From Paludisphaera soli (GTDB lineage: Bacteria > Planctomycetota > Planctomycetia > Isosphaerales > Isosphaeraceae), in the NCBI RefSeq assembly GCF_011064595.1, contig NZ_JAALJI010000003.1, positions 186,001 through 250,000 on the forward strand: a stretch of 64,000 bases of DNA. The letters are read 5' to 3'. Below the pieces are notes generated by a model. That model made no database searches. It had not been told where the DNA came from and worked only from the letters and a program-made list of their open reading frames with translations. Numbering within the stretch: the first letter of the stretch is position 1; each line of letters begins with the position of its first letter. This document shows, one piece after another, positions 1 to 9,089 of the stretch. Position numbers and translations under genes: made by a program.

Positions 1-1
1 C

Positions 2-910
2 GTGAAGACGTTCGCGGACCTCGACGAGGCGCTGGACGACCCGCAAGTCGACCTCGTCGTCCTGGCGACTCCGCACGACGTTCATGCCGAGATGGCGGGC
101 CGCGTCCTCGACGCCGGCCGGCACTGCGTGGTCGACAAGGTCATGGCGCTGACGACCGCCGAGGCCGACCGAATGATCGCGGCCCGCGACCGATCGGGCC
201 GGATGCTCTCGGTCTTCCACAATCGCCGCTGGGACTGGGACTTCGCCACGATCCGGTCGCTCTTCCGCGAGGGGACGATCGGCCGGCCGTTGTTGATCGA
301 GAGCGCCGTCTGCCGCTTCAAGGCCCCGCAAGGTTGGCGTGGCGAGCTTGGCGCCTCGGGGACGATCCTCCACGACTGGGGCGCGCACATGGTCGACCAC
401 GCGCTCCAACTCGGCCTGGGCCCCTGCCGACGCGTGACTTCCTGGCTGTTCGAAAGCCCGTGGGAGGGCGTCGACATCGGCGGCCATGGTCGCCTGATCT
501 TGGAGTTCGACCGCGCCATATTCCAGGCCGAGACCAGCCGGATCTGCCGCATCGACCGCCCGCGATGGTGGGTCGTCGGCTCGGCGGGGGGCTACGTCAA
601 GTACGGCGTCGACCCGCAAGAAGAGGCCCTCCGCGCCGGCGACATCGACGCGGCCTACGAGACGGAGAGCCAGCAGGGCTATCTCTGCACGGCCGCGGAC
701 CCCGCCCCCGACACGCGCGATCCGGAGACCTTGCGGCGTCGTCTCCCCTCGGTGCGGACGCACTGGGACGGCTACTATGCGAACATCGCCGCGCACCTGA
801 CTCGTGGCGAGCCGCTGGCCGTGACGGCCGAGCAGGCTCGCGAGGTCGTGCGGGTGCTGGAAGCGGCCGTCGAATCCTCGCGCGAGCATAAGTCGGTGGA
901 AGGTCCCTAG
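2..910 (+). CDS. Gfo/Idh/MocA-family oxidoreductase (5' truncated)
   Basis: Probable NAD(P)-dependent sugar or inositol dehydrogenase-like enzyme of the Gfo/Idh/MocA family. The visible 302 residues begin inside the N-terminal Rossmann domain: a DLVVLATPHDVHAEMA strand-helix is followed by CVVDKVMALT, which corresponds to the family's EKP motif with D in place of E, and then by the C-terminal alpha/beta domain, including HDWGAHMVDHALQL, which matches the family's G-H-x-x-D-xx region. The usual GxGxxG nucleotide loop is missing because the window starts inside the gene, so the GTG at position 2 is not the real start. The stop is TAG at 908-910, 48 bases before the kinase gene. The substrate cannot be told from sequence. 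The family is reasonably sure and the exact reaction is unknown. Confidence 0.85.
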   Translation: MKTFADLDEALDDPQVDLVVLATPHDVHAEMAGRVLDAGRHCVVDKVMALTTAEADRMIAARDRSGRMLSVFHNRRWDWDFATIRSLFREGTIGRPLLIESAVCRFKAPQGWRGELGASGTILHDWGAHMVDHALQLGLGPCRRVTSWLFESPWEGVDIGGHGRLILEFDRAIFQAETSRICRIDRPRWWVVGSAGGYVKYGVDPQEEALRAGDIDAAYETESQQGYLCTAADPAPDTRDPETLRRRLPSVRTHWDGYYANIAAHLTRGEPLAVTAEQAREVVRVLEAAVESSREHKSVEGP

Positions 911-958
911 GGTTCTTGAGGCGACGCCCCGGGGGGCGAGCTTCGGAGGGTTGTTTCG

Positions 959-3601
959 TTGGTGATCCATTGCCCCTCGTGTCGGCACCCGATCCGCGTC
1001 GTGGACGTCCATCCCGGCCGATTCACGCCCAAATGCCCGAGCTGCCGGGCGCCGTTCATCCTGACGATCCCGGATGGGGACGGCGGCGGGCCGATCGTGG
1101 AGACCACGAGGACCGGGAACGCCGACGCCTCGGCCCCGTCGCTTGAGGCGATCCCGACGACGCTCGACGCGCCGGCGGCCGTCCTCGGCTACGGTCGGCT
1201 CCCCCGCGGCGTGCCGCGCCTCCTCGGCCGCTGCTTGGTCCTCAAGCTGCTCGGACACGGCCCGCGAGGGAGATCGCTGCTGGCGCGTCCCCTTTCGCTC
1301 GCCGGCCGGGTCGTGCTCAAGGTCGTCTCCGCCGACCGCGACCGCGACGCCGTCTTCGTCGAGCGTTTCCTGCGCGAGGCGCTGGCGACCGCCCAGCTTT
1401 CGAGCCCGCACATCATCCCGATCGTCGACATCGGCCGCGATCGGTCCTCGACGTTCACGGCCATGGAGTACGTCCCCGGCTCGTCGCTCGCCGAGGAGCT
1501 GGCCAGGCGAGTGAAGATCGAGCCCCGCACGGCGGCCGCGTGGATCCTGCAGGCGGCGCGCGGGCTGGCCGTCGCGCACGCCCAGGGGATCTGGCATCGC
1601 GACGTGAAGCCCGAGAATCTCCGGCTCACGCCCGACGGCCTGGTGGTCGTCGACGACCTGGGGCTGGAGACCACCCCCTCGATGGCGGCGGCCGAGAGCG
1701 CTCGCGACGCGGCCGGTCGTCGCGGCCCGAAGGGACGGGGCAAGACCGCCTCCGAAGACGCCCCGGCGAAGCCCCCGACGATCCAGCGCGCCGCCGCCGG
1801 CACGCCGGCCTACATGGCGCCCGAGCAGGCGCGCGACGCCCTGGTGATCGACGGCCGGGCCGACGTCTACGCGCTCGGCTGCACGTTCTACCAGCTCGTC
1901 ACCGGCCGGGCGCCGTTCGCCAAAACCACGGCGACCGAGCTGATCGCCAGCCATCAGGACCAACCGCTCATCCCGCCGCAAGAGTTCGCGCCGGGCCTTC
2001 CCGCCCCGATCTCCGAGGCCATCCTGGCGATGACGCGGAAGTCCCCCGAGGAACGCTACCTGAGCATGGACGTGGTGATCGACGTGCTCGAGAACGCCCT
2101 GGGCCTTCGACAGGGCGGAGTCACGGCCGACGAGGCCGCCTATCAGGCGGCGGCGATGGACGCGGCGGTGCTGATGCGCGACTCGCCGGCGGCGCGTCTG
2201 CGTCGCGGGGTCCTGATGGCGGCCGGGGGCGCGTGGCTGGCGTTCCTGGTCCTGCTCCTGGCGTTCGGGGCGTACCGGCCGATGCTCGTCATCGCCGGCT
2301 TCGGCCTGCTCACCGCCGCTGCCCTGGCCTTCACGTCGAGGTCGGTCCGGCCGTCGGGCCTGGCCGAACTGATCCGCGAGGTCTTCCTGGGCGACGGCCT
2401 CCGATCCTGGTTCGTCGCCGCGGCCGCCGCCCTGGTGCTCCTGGGCATGACCGTCTACGGCGGCTTCCTCTGCCCGCTGCTCTTCCTGGCGGCCTCCGTC
2501 GGAGGGCTGATCGGCGCCTTCCATTTTTACGTTGAGCGGCCGTTCCTCGTCGCGAAGGACGAAGCCGTCGGCGCCGTGAAGGATCCCCTGAGAAGGCTCC
2601 GACGCGTCGGCGTCGACGAGCGACGGCTTCGCGATGCGTTGATCCTCGCCGCAGGTCGAGGTTGGGAACCCCTCTTCGCCGCCCTCTTCGGCGAGCGGGC
2701 TCTCGCCGCCGAGAGGCTGCGCGGCCTGCACGACCCGTCCGCACCGAGCGGCGAGGGGCGTGCGTGGTGGCGCGGGGGCGTCGAGCGCGGGCTCGCCGCC
2801 CTGGTCGCGATGCGTCGGGATGCCCGGCTCCGGCGCCTCTTTCAGAATGCGGCTGAGGCGCGGTTCGAGGCCGAGGGGCTCAACCTGCTCACCGCCCGCC
2901 GGCTCTCCTGGCGCGTCTCCCGCGCCCTGATCCGGGCCGCCGCCGAGTGGCGCGACGAGCAGGCCGCTCTCGAGGCCGGTCGGCGCGCGCCGGGGGCGGC
3001 CGGGCCGACGATCACCCAGCAGCTCCGCGACGCGGTCGAGAATCCGGATCGGGTCCTGGCCGGACGCGAAGCCGGTCCGGGGCTCCTCGCTCCGCAGCTC
3101 GAAAGCTGGTCCTATCGGTTATTCGGCCGACTCCCCAGGCTGATCCTGGGGGCGTCGCTCTTCGCCGTCTTCGCTTACTGGATGCACTCGCACGACGTCG
3201 TCACCGCCGACCAGGTCGGTCGCGCCGCGGCCGACATCGGTCGCGCGGCGAAGGCCGCCGCCGAGAACGCCGATCCGGACGCCTTGCGGGACGTGCGGGT
3301 GGACATCCCCGTCGAGACCTCGCGTTGGTTCCAACCGCTCGGCGACACCTGGGTATCCGCCCCATTCCGATCGATCCTCGCGGCCAACGTGGGGGCCGCG
3401 GGGCTGCTCCTCATTGCGTCGGCGGTCTTCCGTTCGCGCCTCGTGGGCCTCTTCGCGCTGCTCGCCGCCGCTGTGGTGGTCTTCGGGCCGGGGTTAGGGC
3501 TGACCAGCGCCTGGCTGGCCCCCCGGTTCGCCGCGCCCGCTCAGGCGATGCTCCTGGGACTGGTCATCCTGGGAGTCGGCGTCCTTCTTTCGAGGCGATG
3601 A
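959..3601 (+). CDS. Membrane Ser/Thr protein kinase with N-terminal zinc ribbon
   Basis: Hanks-type Ser/Thr kinase of 880 residues. An N-terminal MJ0042-type zinc ribbon has two CPSC pairs in the first 30 residues. The kinase domain (about residues 90-370) has VVLKVV (ATP-binding Lys), HRDVKPENL (catalytic Asp215), a DLG in place of DFG (Asp233), and the activation-segment end GTPAYMAPEQ. The glycine loop (LGHGPRGRS) is degenerate and the activation segment carries an unusual basic, Ala-rich insert of about 35 residues. Several hydrophobic segments (about residues 420-530, 715-740 and 800-880) suggest a multi-pass membrane protein. TTG at 959 is chosen because GGAGGG lies 8 bases upstream; GTG at 962 is the alternative. 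The 3' end overlaps the convergent YfhO-like gene by 61 bases. The signal sensed is unknown. Confidence 0.9.
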   Translation: MVIHCPSCRHPIRVVDVHPGRFTPKCPSCRAPFILTIPDGDGGGPIVETTRTGNADASAPSLEAIPTTLDAPAAVLGYGRLPRGVPRLLGRCLVLKLLGHGPRGRSLLARPLSLAGRVVLKVVSADRDRDAVFVERFLREALATAQLSSPHIIPIVDIGRDRSSTFTAMEYVPGSSLAEELARRVKIEPRTAAAWILQAARGLAVAHAQGIWHRDVKPENLRLTPDGLVVVDDLGLETTPSMAAAESARDAAGRRGPKGRGKTASEDAPAKPPTIQRAAAGTPAYMAPEQARDALVIDGRADVYALGCTFYQLVTGRAPFAKTTATELIASHQDQPLIPPQEFAPGLPAPISEAILAMTRKSPEERYLSMDVVIDVLENALGLRQGGVTADEAAYQAAAMDAAVLMRDSPAARLRRGVLMAAGGAWLAFLVLLLAFGAYRPMLVIAGFGLLTAAALAFTSRSVRPSGLAELIREVFLGDGLRSWFVAAAAALVLLGMTVYGGFLCPLLFLAASVGGLIGAFHFYVERPFLVAKDEAVGAVKDPLRRLRRVGVDERRLRDALILAAGRGWEPLFAALFGERALAAERLRGLHDPSAPSGEGRAWWRGGVERGLAALVAMRRDARLRRLFQNAAEARFEAEGLNLLTARRLSWRVSRALIRAAAEWRDEQAALEAGRRAPGAAGPTITQQLRDAVENPDRVLAGREAGPGLLAPQLESWSYRLFGRLPRLILGASLFAVFAYWMHSHDVVTADQVGRAAADIGRAAKAAAENADPDALRDVRVDIPVETSRWFQPLGDTWVSAPFRSILAANVGAAGLLLIASAVFRSRLVGLFALLAAAVVVFGPGLGLTSAWLAPRFAAPAQAMLLGLVILGVGVLLSRR

Positions 3602-5838
3602 CGGCGAGCCGCGTCCCAGCCTAGCAAGACCAGCGCCGAGGCGAGGGCTCCGGCGCTGACGAGGACGGTGGAGAGCAGGTTCGTCGGCCGGTATGTGAAC
3701 GTCACCTGGTGCACACCCGCGCCGGGGACGTGGGCCGCCTGGACTCCCGCGTCGGCGCGGCGCACGGGCCGCTCCGCGTCCCCCTCGATCCTGGACATCC
3801 AGCCAGGATAGAAGGTCCGGTTGAGGACGACGTCGCACGGCCCGTCGTGCTCGACCGTCGCCGTGCGGCCGTCCCAGGAGACGACTTCGGCGCGAGTCGC
3901 ATTGGGCCGCTGGTCAGGAGGCGGCATTTCCTCCACCCGGTAACGGACGACGCTTCGATCAGGGATCATGAGCCGACGTCCATCCTGTTCGGCAATCGCC
4001 TTGCCCACCGCGCGGGCCATGGGGGCGGGGTCCGTGAATCGGTAGAGCCGCCAGGTCGCGTGCGCGGGGGCTCCGACCGGCTTGTGGACGACTCGATCCA
4101 GGGTCTCGTCGCGCGACGTCAGGATGAGTTCGGCGGTCGCCGAGTCGATCGGACCGTCCCAGACGCCGTGGGTGGCCCCGTAGTGTCGGATCAAGGAGTC
4201 GGCGTAACCAGGAAAGCTGACGTTCCTCTGCGCGAGCCCCGCCAGCGACGGATGCGGGTCCGGAGGCGCGAATCCCGTGTAGGGAAAGAGCGGGCCCATG
4301 CCGAGGCGCAGAGGGATGTCGCTGAGCAACCCGACGAGCCTGCCCGCACCCTCCTCTTCCGCGAGCTTCGTCAGGACGGGGCTCGATTCGGGGATCGAAG
4401 CCGCCCATCCCCATTCGGTCGTGGAAGTGTAATAGAGCGTCCCCAGTTCGGCGGCCGTCGCCACGAGCAGGACCCGGGCGGGGACGCGCCCCCTCAGCCA
4501 ACCGGCGGCGAGCACCGCCGCGATCAGCCAGGCGCCCGCCGCAGTCGCCAGTCGGATGAGAAGCCGATCGCCCCCCAACTCCCGAATGTGATCGGCCCGC
4601 CACGACCAGGACGCCACCCACCAGGTGCCCCCCGCCGCGAACGCGACGGCCAGGCCCAGCCCCAGCCAGGCGAGCGCCCGCGATCCGCCGCGATCGAGCC
4701 CCTTGCCGGCGAGGATGGCCAGGCCGAGACTCGTCACGGCCAGGAATCGCCCCGGCGCCCGGAACAGCCCCATCCCCGGCAGCGCGGCGACCCACGCGAA
4801 GCCCTGGAGCCACACCCCGGGCAAGATCGCCAGCACGAAGGTCGCCAACGCGACCCCGATCCAGAATCGCGACCCCGAGTTGGGCTTCGTCATGACGCCC
4901 ACGAAGGCGAAGATGAGGGGAATCGTGCCGATGTAGAAGCAGGCCTCGTAGCCCGTCGTCCCGAGTGCATACCAGTAATTCGCCTCGGGACCTCCGGGGA
5001 TGCCGCGCAACCACCCCGGCACGACGAGTTCCGCCCAGTGGGCCGGCGGGAAGCCATAGAACGCCAGCGCCAGGAACGGCCGCTCGTCCTGGCCGACGAA
5101 CCGGGCCAGCTCCCAGCTCGGCCCGAGCTGCACCGCCGCGATCGCCGCCCCCCAGCCCAACCCGAGCAGCAAGAGCGCGACACGCCAGGCCCGCCTCGGC
5201 GTCCCGATCGCCCGCCAAATCCCCGTCGCGACGACCAATCCCGCCGTCCACGATTGCACCTGGAAGTGCCCGACCGTGAGTTGCAAGCCGTAGGCCAGGG
5301 CCAAGGCGGCCGCTCCGACCGGCCGGCCCTCGGCCATGATCCATTCGGCCAGCAACAAGCAGAGGGGAAGGTACGGCAAGGCGTGATAGAAGACCTCGTG
5401 ACTGGAATGGATCGACTGGAAACCGCAGAAGGTGAACGAGAGCGCCGCCAGGGCCGATCCGCTCGACGTCAGGCCGAGCCTGCGCGCATAGGCATAGGTC
5501 GCCCCCGCCAGGAAGCTGTAGTGCAGGAACATCGCCAGGCGGTAAGCCAGCGGGACCGAGAAGACTCGGTAAAGGAGCTGATTCGGGGGGTAGAAGGCCG
5601 CCGCATGGCTCTCGGCGACGAGCGGGAAGCCCAGTCCGATGCGATCCGACCAGTAGGGCAGCCCCCCCTCGGCCAGAGATCGGGCCAACTCCGCTTTCAT
5701 GGGCCTATACATGCGGTCCGGATCGCCCCCGACCGGCTCGATCCCCACCAGGAGCCCGCCGAGGACGACGGCCGTCAGCGCCAAGGTGCACCCCAGGGCG
5801 GCTTTGGGCGCGGCGACAGCGAAGAGCTTCGTCTTCAA
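3541..5838 (-). CDS. YfhO-like multi-pass membrane protein
   Basis: Integral membrane protein of 765 residues with a hydrophobic N-terminal helix, then an extracytoplasmic loop with DPDRMYRPMKAELARSL and a conserved-looking LPYWSDRIGLGFPLVAES segment, followed by about a dozen hydrophobic stretches to residue 470, a soluble region, and one last helix near the C-terminus. This is the layout of bacterial YfhO-family (GT-C-like) proteins; B. subtilis YfhO is linked to lipoteichoic-acid glycosylation, so a role in transferring sugars from a lipid carrier is possible but inferred. The C-terminal beta-rich part (FYPGWMSRIEGD) is also typical. It faces the kinase gene tail to tail and overlaps it by 61 bases. 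Confidence 0.8.
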   Translation of the reverse strand: MKTKLFAVAAPKAALGCTLALTAVVLGGLLVGIEPVGGDPDRMYRPMKAELARSLAEGGLPYWSDRIGLGFPLVAESHAAAFYPPNQLLYRVFSVPLAYRLAMFLHYSFLAGATYAYARRLGLTSSGSALAALSFTFCGFQSIHSSHEVFYHALPYLPLCLLLAEWIMAEGRPVGAAALALAYGLQLTVGHFQVQSWTAGLVVATGIWRAIGTPRRAWRVALLLLGLGWGAAIAAVQLGPSWELARFVGQDERPFLALAFYGFPPAHWAELVVPGWLRGIPGGPEANYWYALGTTGYEACFYIGTIPLIFAFVGVMTKPNSGSRFWIGVALATFVLAILPGVWLQGFAWVAALPGMGLFRAPGRFLAVTSLGLAILAGKGLDRGGSRALAWLGLGLAVAFAAGGTWWVASWSWRADHIRELGGDRLLIRLATAAGAWLIAAVLAAGWLRGRVPARVLLVATAAELGTLYYTSTTEWGWAASIPESSPVLTKLAEEEGAGRLVGLLSDIPLRLGMGPLFPYTGFAPPDPHPSLAGLAQRNVSFPGYADSLIRHYGATHGVWDGPIDSATAELILTSRDETLDRVVHKPVGAPAHATWRLYRFTDPAPMARAVGKAIAEQDGRRLMIPDRSVVRYRVEEMPPPDQRPNATRAEVVSWDGRTATVEHDGPCDVVLNRTFYPGWMSRIEGDAERPVRRADAGVQAAHVPGAGVHQVTFTYRPTNLLSTVLVSAGALASALVLLGWDAARRHRLERRTPTPRMTSPRSIA
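3631..3658 (+). terminator. Possible hairpin terminator of the kinase gene
   Basis: CAGCGCCG at 3631-3638 and CGGCGCTG at 3651-3658 form an 8-bp stem with a 12-base loop, 30 bases past the kinase stop. It lies inside the 3' coding part of the convergent YfhO-like gene and lacks a T-tract, so it may be chance structure in GC-rich coding sequence. Confidence 0.3.
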
Positions 5839-6027
5839 GCGGGATTTCCTAACCTGTCCGGAGTACGCCCGGCGGGGACGGCTCCGATGAACTTAAGATC
5901 CAAAAAATCCACCAATGTTATCCTGCGTCGACACAAGGGAAGCCGCGGTTCGTATCGTAATAAATGGAGACTTCACGCGAAATCCCGTGAGACGTCGGTT
6001 CGTCGAAGGAATCCAAGGAGGTCCGTC

Positions 6028-6783
6028 GTGATCAACATGAACTGCCCCTCCTGCGGTGCCGAAGGTCGAATCCCGAAAGAGAAGGTCAACACGCGACTGC
6101 TGTGCAAGAAGTGCCTCAAGAGCTTTTACCTGACTGCGGAAGGAAAGATCGTCGCCGGTTCGCCGGCCGAAGTCGGGACGCCCCATCACCACCACCTCAT
6201 CCCCGAGGCCCACGCGCTGGACCACGTCGAAGAGGAGGTCGATCACTGGCTGGCGCGGCTGCACAAGGCCGTCCCCTGGGCGATCGGGGCTGTGGTCCTC
6301 ATCGTCCTGGCGATCGGGGCCCGGACCCTCTACCACGCCTCCCGCCCCTTGAGCCTTGAAGAGCAGGCGATGACGATCGCCCAGGCCCTGATCCGGGGCG
6401 ACGCGGCGACGCTCCGGGATCACAGCGTCGCGGGGAGCGGGGACGCGGTCGCGGAGTGGACAGAGGCGGTCCGGCCGGAACTCGGGACTCGGGCCGAAAC
6501 GCCCCACACGGTCGCGCCCCGGGTCGAGTTCACGCGTTCGCCCACCGACCCCGGCCCGGGACTGATCGAGCTCGTGACATCCATCAAGACGGACCAGCAC
6601 GTCGGCCGGATGGGTTTCGCCGTGCCCGACGTCTCCGCGGAGATGAAGTCGGGGGGCGCGGTGGAATTCCCGATGATCCTCTCGGGCGACGAGGGCTCGG
6701 GGTGGCTCCTCGACGGAGCCCGCACGCTGGAGGCGTACCGGAAATCGCGGCCCAAGGCCGTCGCGAGGGTCGCCCGTCCCTGA
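6028..6783 (+). CDS. Zinc-ribbon single-pass membrane protein, function unknown
   Basis: Protein of 251 residues. It starts with a zinc ribbon (CPSC at residues 6-9 and CKKC about 20 residues later) of the same MJ0042-like type as the kinase at 959-3601, followed by a His cluster, one transmembrane helix (AIGAVVLIVLAIGA, near residue 90) and a soluble C-terminal domain of about 150 residues that I do not recognise. The frame is open far upstream, but the start is fixed by AAGGAGG at 6015-6021, six bases before GTG 6028; ATG 6037 is a weaker choice. Zinc-ribbon membrane proteins of this design are frequent in planctomycetes. A regulatory or envelope role is only a guess. Confidence 0.75.
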   Translation: MINMNCPSCGAEGRIPKEKVNTRLLCKKCLKSFYLTAEGKIVAGSPAEVGTPHHHHLIPEAHALDHVEEEVDHWLARLHKAVPWAIGAVVLIVLAIGARTLYHASRPLSLEEQAMTIAQALIRGDAATLRDHSVAGSGDAVAEWTEAVRPELGTRAETPHTVAPRVEFTRSPTDPGPGLIELVTSIKTDQHVGRMGFAVPDVSAEMKSGGAVEFPMILSGDEGSGWLLDGARTLEAYRKSRPKAVARVARP

Positions 6784-6859
6784 ACTTCGGCGGGGTGCCG
6801 AGGCGGCGACGCCCCTCGCTCGCCCCCTCAAGCCGGACGCCGCCGGGGGGACGGCGCGC

Positions 6860-6888
6860 TTGACGGTCGCGCGGCTTACGGCTACCAT
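6860..6888 (+). promoter_or_regulatory. Candidate sigma-70-type promoter for murB
   Basis: TTGACG (6860-6865), a 17-base spacer and TACCAT (6883-6888). The predicted transcript start near 6895 would give murB a leader of about 40 bases. Confidence 0.5.
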
Positions 6889-6935
6889 GCGGCGGTCATT
6901 TTTCGGGAACGTTTTCGCCAATCGGGGTTGGTCGC

Positions 6936-7820
6936 TTGCAGCATCCCTTCAAGGATTACCAGGAGTTCGTCGCCGAGGACCAACCCCTGGCTCCGCTGAC
7001 GTGGTTCCGACTGGGAGGCCCCGCCGCCTATTTCGCCAAGCCGCGTAGCATCGAAGAGATGCGCGGCGTCTTGAACCGGGCCCACGAGGCCGGCATCCCC
7101 TCCAAGCTGCTGGGGGGCGGGACCAACGTCCTCGTCCGCGAGCCGGGGGTCGAAGGGCTCGTCATCCACATGGAGAGCCCGTTCTTCTCGGACGTGACCG
7201 TCGGCGAGGATCGCATCAAGGCCGGCGCGGCGGTGCCGCTGACCGCCCTGATCTCGCAGGCCGCGCGGTCCGGGCTGGCGGGGCTGGAGATCCTCACCGG
7301 CATCCCCGGCACGGTGGGCGGGGCCCTGCGGGGCAACGCGGGAGGTCGCCAGGGTGCTATCGGTCCGTTCGTCAGCCGGGTGACGGTCCTGGACTCGGCC
7401 CTCGAACTCCAGGAACGCGAGCGCGACGACCTCAGCTTCGTCGACCGCGGGTCGAACCTCGACGAGCCGGTCATCCTCTCGGCCGAGTTCGAACTCACCC
7501 CCGAGGATCCGGAGTCGGTGGTCCGCCGGATGCGGCGAATCTGGATCGTCAAGAAGGAGAACCAGCCGTACGGCCACCAGTCGTCGGGCTGCATCTTCAA
7601 GAACCCCTCGGCCGACATCTCCGCCGGGGCCCTCATCGACCAGGCCGGCTTGAAGGGGACGCGGCACGGCGGGGCCGAGGTCTCGGACCGCCACGCCAAC
7701 TTCATCATCGCCCACCCAGGAGCGAAGGCCGACGACGTCCTCCACCTGATCGACCAGATCCAGCAGCGCGTCTGGCAGCAGTTCGGCTACGAATTGGAAC
7801 TCCAGCTCCGGATCTGGTAA
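6936..7820 (+). CDS. murB: UDP-N-acetylmuramate dehydrogenase (MurB)
   Basis: MurB reduces UDP-GlcNAc-enolpyruvate to UDP-MurNAc with FAD and NADPH, the second committed step of cytoplasmic peptidoglycan precursor synthesis. The 294-residue protein has the FAD-binding PCMH-type region (LLGGGTNVLV; GIPGTVGGALRGNAGG) and the C-terminal MurB domain with SSGCIFKNP, whose Ser is the expected proton donor, and a GAxIDxAGLKG stretch. The usual F-x-Y-R-x-S motif reads FVDRGS, so the Tyr is replaced by Asp while Arg and Ser are kept. TTG at 6936 gives the natural N-terminus (MQHPFKDY); no strong ribosome binding site is seen. It is followed by an ftsQ-like gene as in classical division-and-cell-wall clusters. 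Confidence 0.92.
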   Translation: MQHPFKDYQEFVAEDQPLAPLTWFRLGGPAAYFAKPRSIEEMRGVLNRAHEAGIPSKLLGGGTNVLVREPGVEGLVIHMESPFFSDVTVGEDRIKAGAAVPLTALISQAARSGLAGLEILTGIPGTVGGALRGNAGGRQGAIGPFVSRVTVLDSALELQERERDDLSFVDRGSNLDEPVILSAEFELTPEDPESVVRRMRRIWIVKKENQPYGHQSSGCIFKNPSADISAGALIDQAGLKGTRHGGAEVSDRHANFIIAHPGAKADDVLHLIDQIQQRVWQQFGYELELQLRIW

Positions 7821-7918
7821 GCTATCGCGTCCACGGCGGGACGACGGCGACACGCGACGGCCGAGCTTCGCCGCGCTCGGGCCGCCGCGCGCCGGCCGAT
7901 CAGGGAGGAGCCGGGGAG

Positions 7919-8926
7919 ATGGAGTACCGCGACCTTTCCCGGATCGTCGCCTCCGACGCCGACGACGGCGTGGATCCTCCGGCCCGAGTCCGCCGGTTCG
8001 AGTTCGTCCGCTCGACCGGTCGCCTCGACCTCCGCAAGCTCGCCGCCGCGCTGCTGCTCTCCGCGAGCCTCCTCGGCGTCCTCTTCTACGCCGGAGGGCA
8101 GGCCCTGAACTCCGGGGTCGCCTGGCTCCACCGGCAGCCGCAGTACCAACTCCCTTTCGACCGGATCGAGCTGCCGATTCCGCCGCCGGCCTGCTTCCGG
8201 GGGGGGACCTCGACCTTCCTGGACCGAGTCCGCCGGAACGCCGAGGAATCCGAGGTGCTGCCGATCCTCGACGTGGACCCCGAGCGGATCCGGGCCGCCT
8301 TCAAGCGCTTCCCCTGGGTCGAGCAGGTCCTCTCGGTCGAGTTCCCGCCGCGGGGGCTCGTGGTGCGGCTGGCCTACCGCGAGCCCGTCGCCAAGGTGCA
8401 ACTCCCCGGCGCCGACCAGCTCCTCCTGGACCGCGAGGGGTGCATCCTGCCGGTCGACGACATCGACGTCGAGCAGGTGAAGCGGCTGATCTGGATCCGC
8501 GGCGACGGCCTGACGGCGCCGGCCAAGGACCGGGTCGGCAAGCTCTGGCGGACCGAGGCGTCGGAGACCTCGCGAGGCGCCGTCGTGGACCGCGGCGTGA
8601 TCCAGGCCGCCCACCTCGCGGGATTCCTCCTGGAGCCCGCCCGGCGGGAGCAGGCCGAGTCCTCGTCGGCGCTCCGGATCGTCACGATCTACGCGACCGA
8701 CCCGCCCGCCAACCGAGGCCTCTTCATCCGCAACGCCGACGGGACGACCATCCTTTGGGGTCGAGGTCCCGGCGACGAACAGCCCGGCGAGCAGACGGCC
8801 CCTGAAAAATGGGAGATCCTGGTGGATCAGGCGGGCCGGAACCTCCTCAAGCCCGGGCAGCTCGGCGACTTTTGGGAGTTCGGCCGCAACGAGATGCGTT
8901 TCAAGCGAGTCGCGTCCGGGTCCTGA
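7919..8926 (+). CDS. ftsQ: FtsQ/DivIB-like division protein
   Basis: A 335-residue bitopic membrane protein: cytoplasmic N-terminus of about 40 residues, one hydrophobic helix (LAAALLLSASLLGVLFYAGG), then a POTRA-like domain (FKRFPWVEQVLSVEFPPRGL followed by the conserved REPVA) and an FtsQ-type beta domain (LLLDREGCILPV). FtsQ links cytoplasmic and periplasmic division proteins in other bacteria; planctomycetes lack FtsZ, so its partners here are unknown. GGAGGAG lies about 9 bases before ATG 7919. It follows murB by 98 bases and precedes secA-like by 163 bases. No ddl, ftsA or ftsZ is present. The family assignment is by motif and gene order, since FtsQ sequences diverge strongly. Confidence 0.75.
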   Translation: MEYRDLSRIVASDADDGVDPPARVRRFEFVRSTGRLDLRKLAAALLLSASLLGVLFYAGGQALNSGVAWLHRQPQYQLPFDRIELPIPPPACFRGGTSTFLDRVRRNAEESEVLPILDVDPERIRAAFKRFPWVEQVLSVEFPPRGLVVRLAYREPVAKVQLPGADQLLLDREGCILPVDDIDVEQVKRLIWIRGDGLTAPAKDRVGKLWRTEASETSRGAVVDRGVIQAAHLAGFLLEPARREQAESSSALRIVTIYATDPPANRGLFIRNADGTTILWGRGPGDEQPGEQTAPEKWEILVDQAGRNLLKPGQLGDFWEFGRNEMRFKRVASGS

Positions 8927-9089
8927 ACCGGCCCAGAGACCGGTTGCGGCGAATCCACCGAAAAAATCCGGGAAATCCGCGGCGGTGGACGTCCCGTTCC
9001 CTGCGGGGGCGAACCGTCCCCGCCCGCGGGCCCCGCATCGGCCCGCCCCGGGCCCGATCTCTCGTAACGGGATGGAAGAGGAAGCACCC

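Noticed and set aside
3709-6027. Upstream extension of the zinc-ribbon gene frame to position 3709
   Set aside because: The extension is antisense to the YfhO-like gene and is Arg/Pro-rich; a strong ribosome binding site at 6015-6021 sets the start at 6028.
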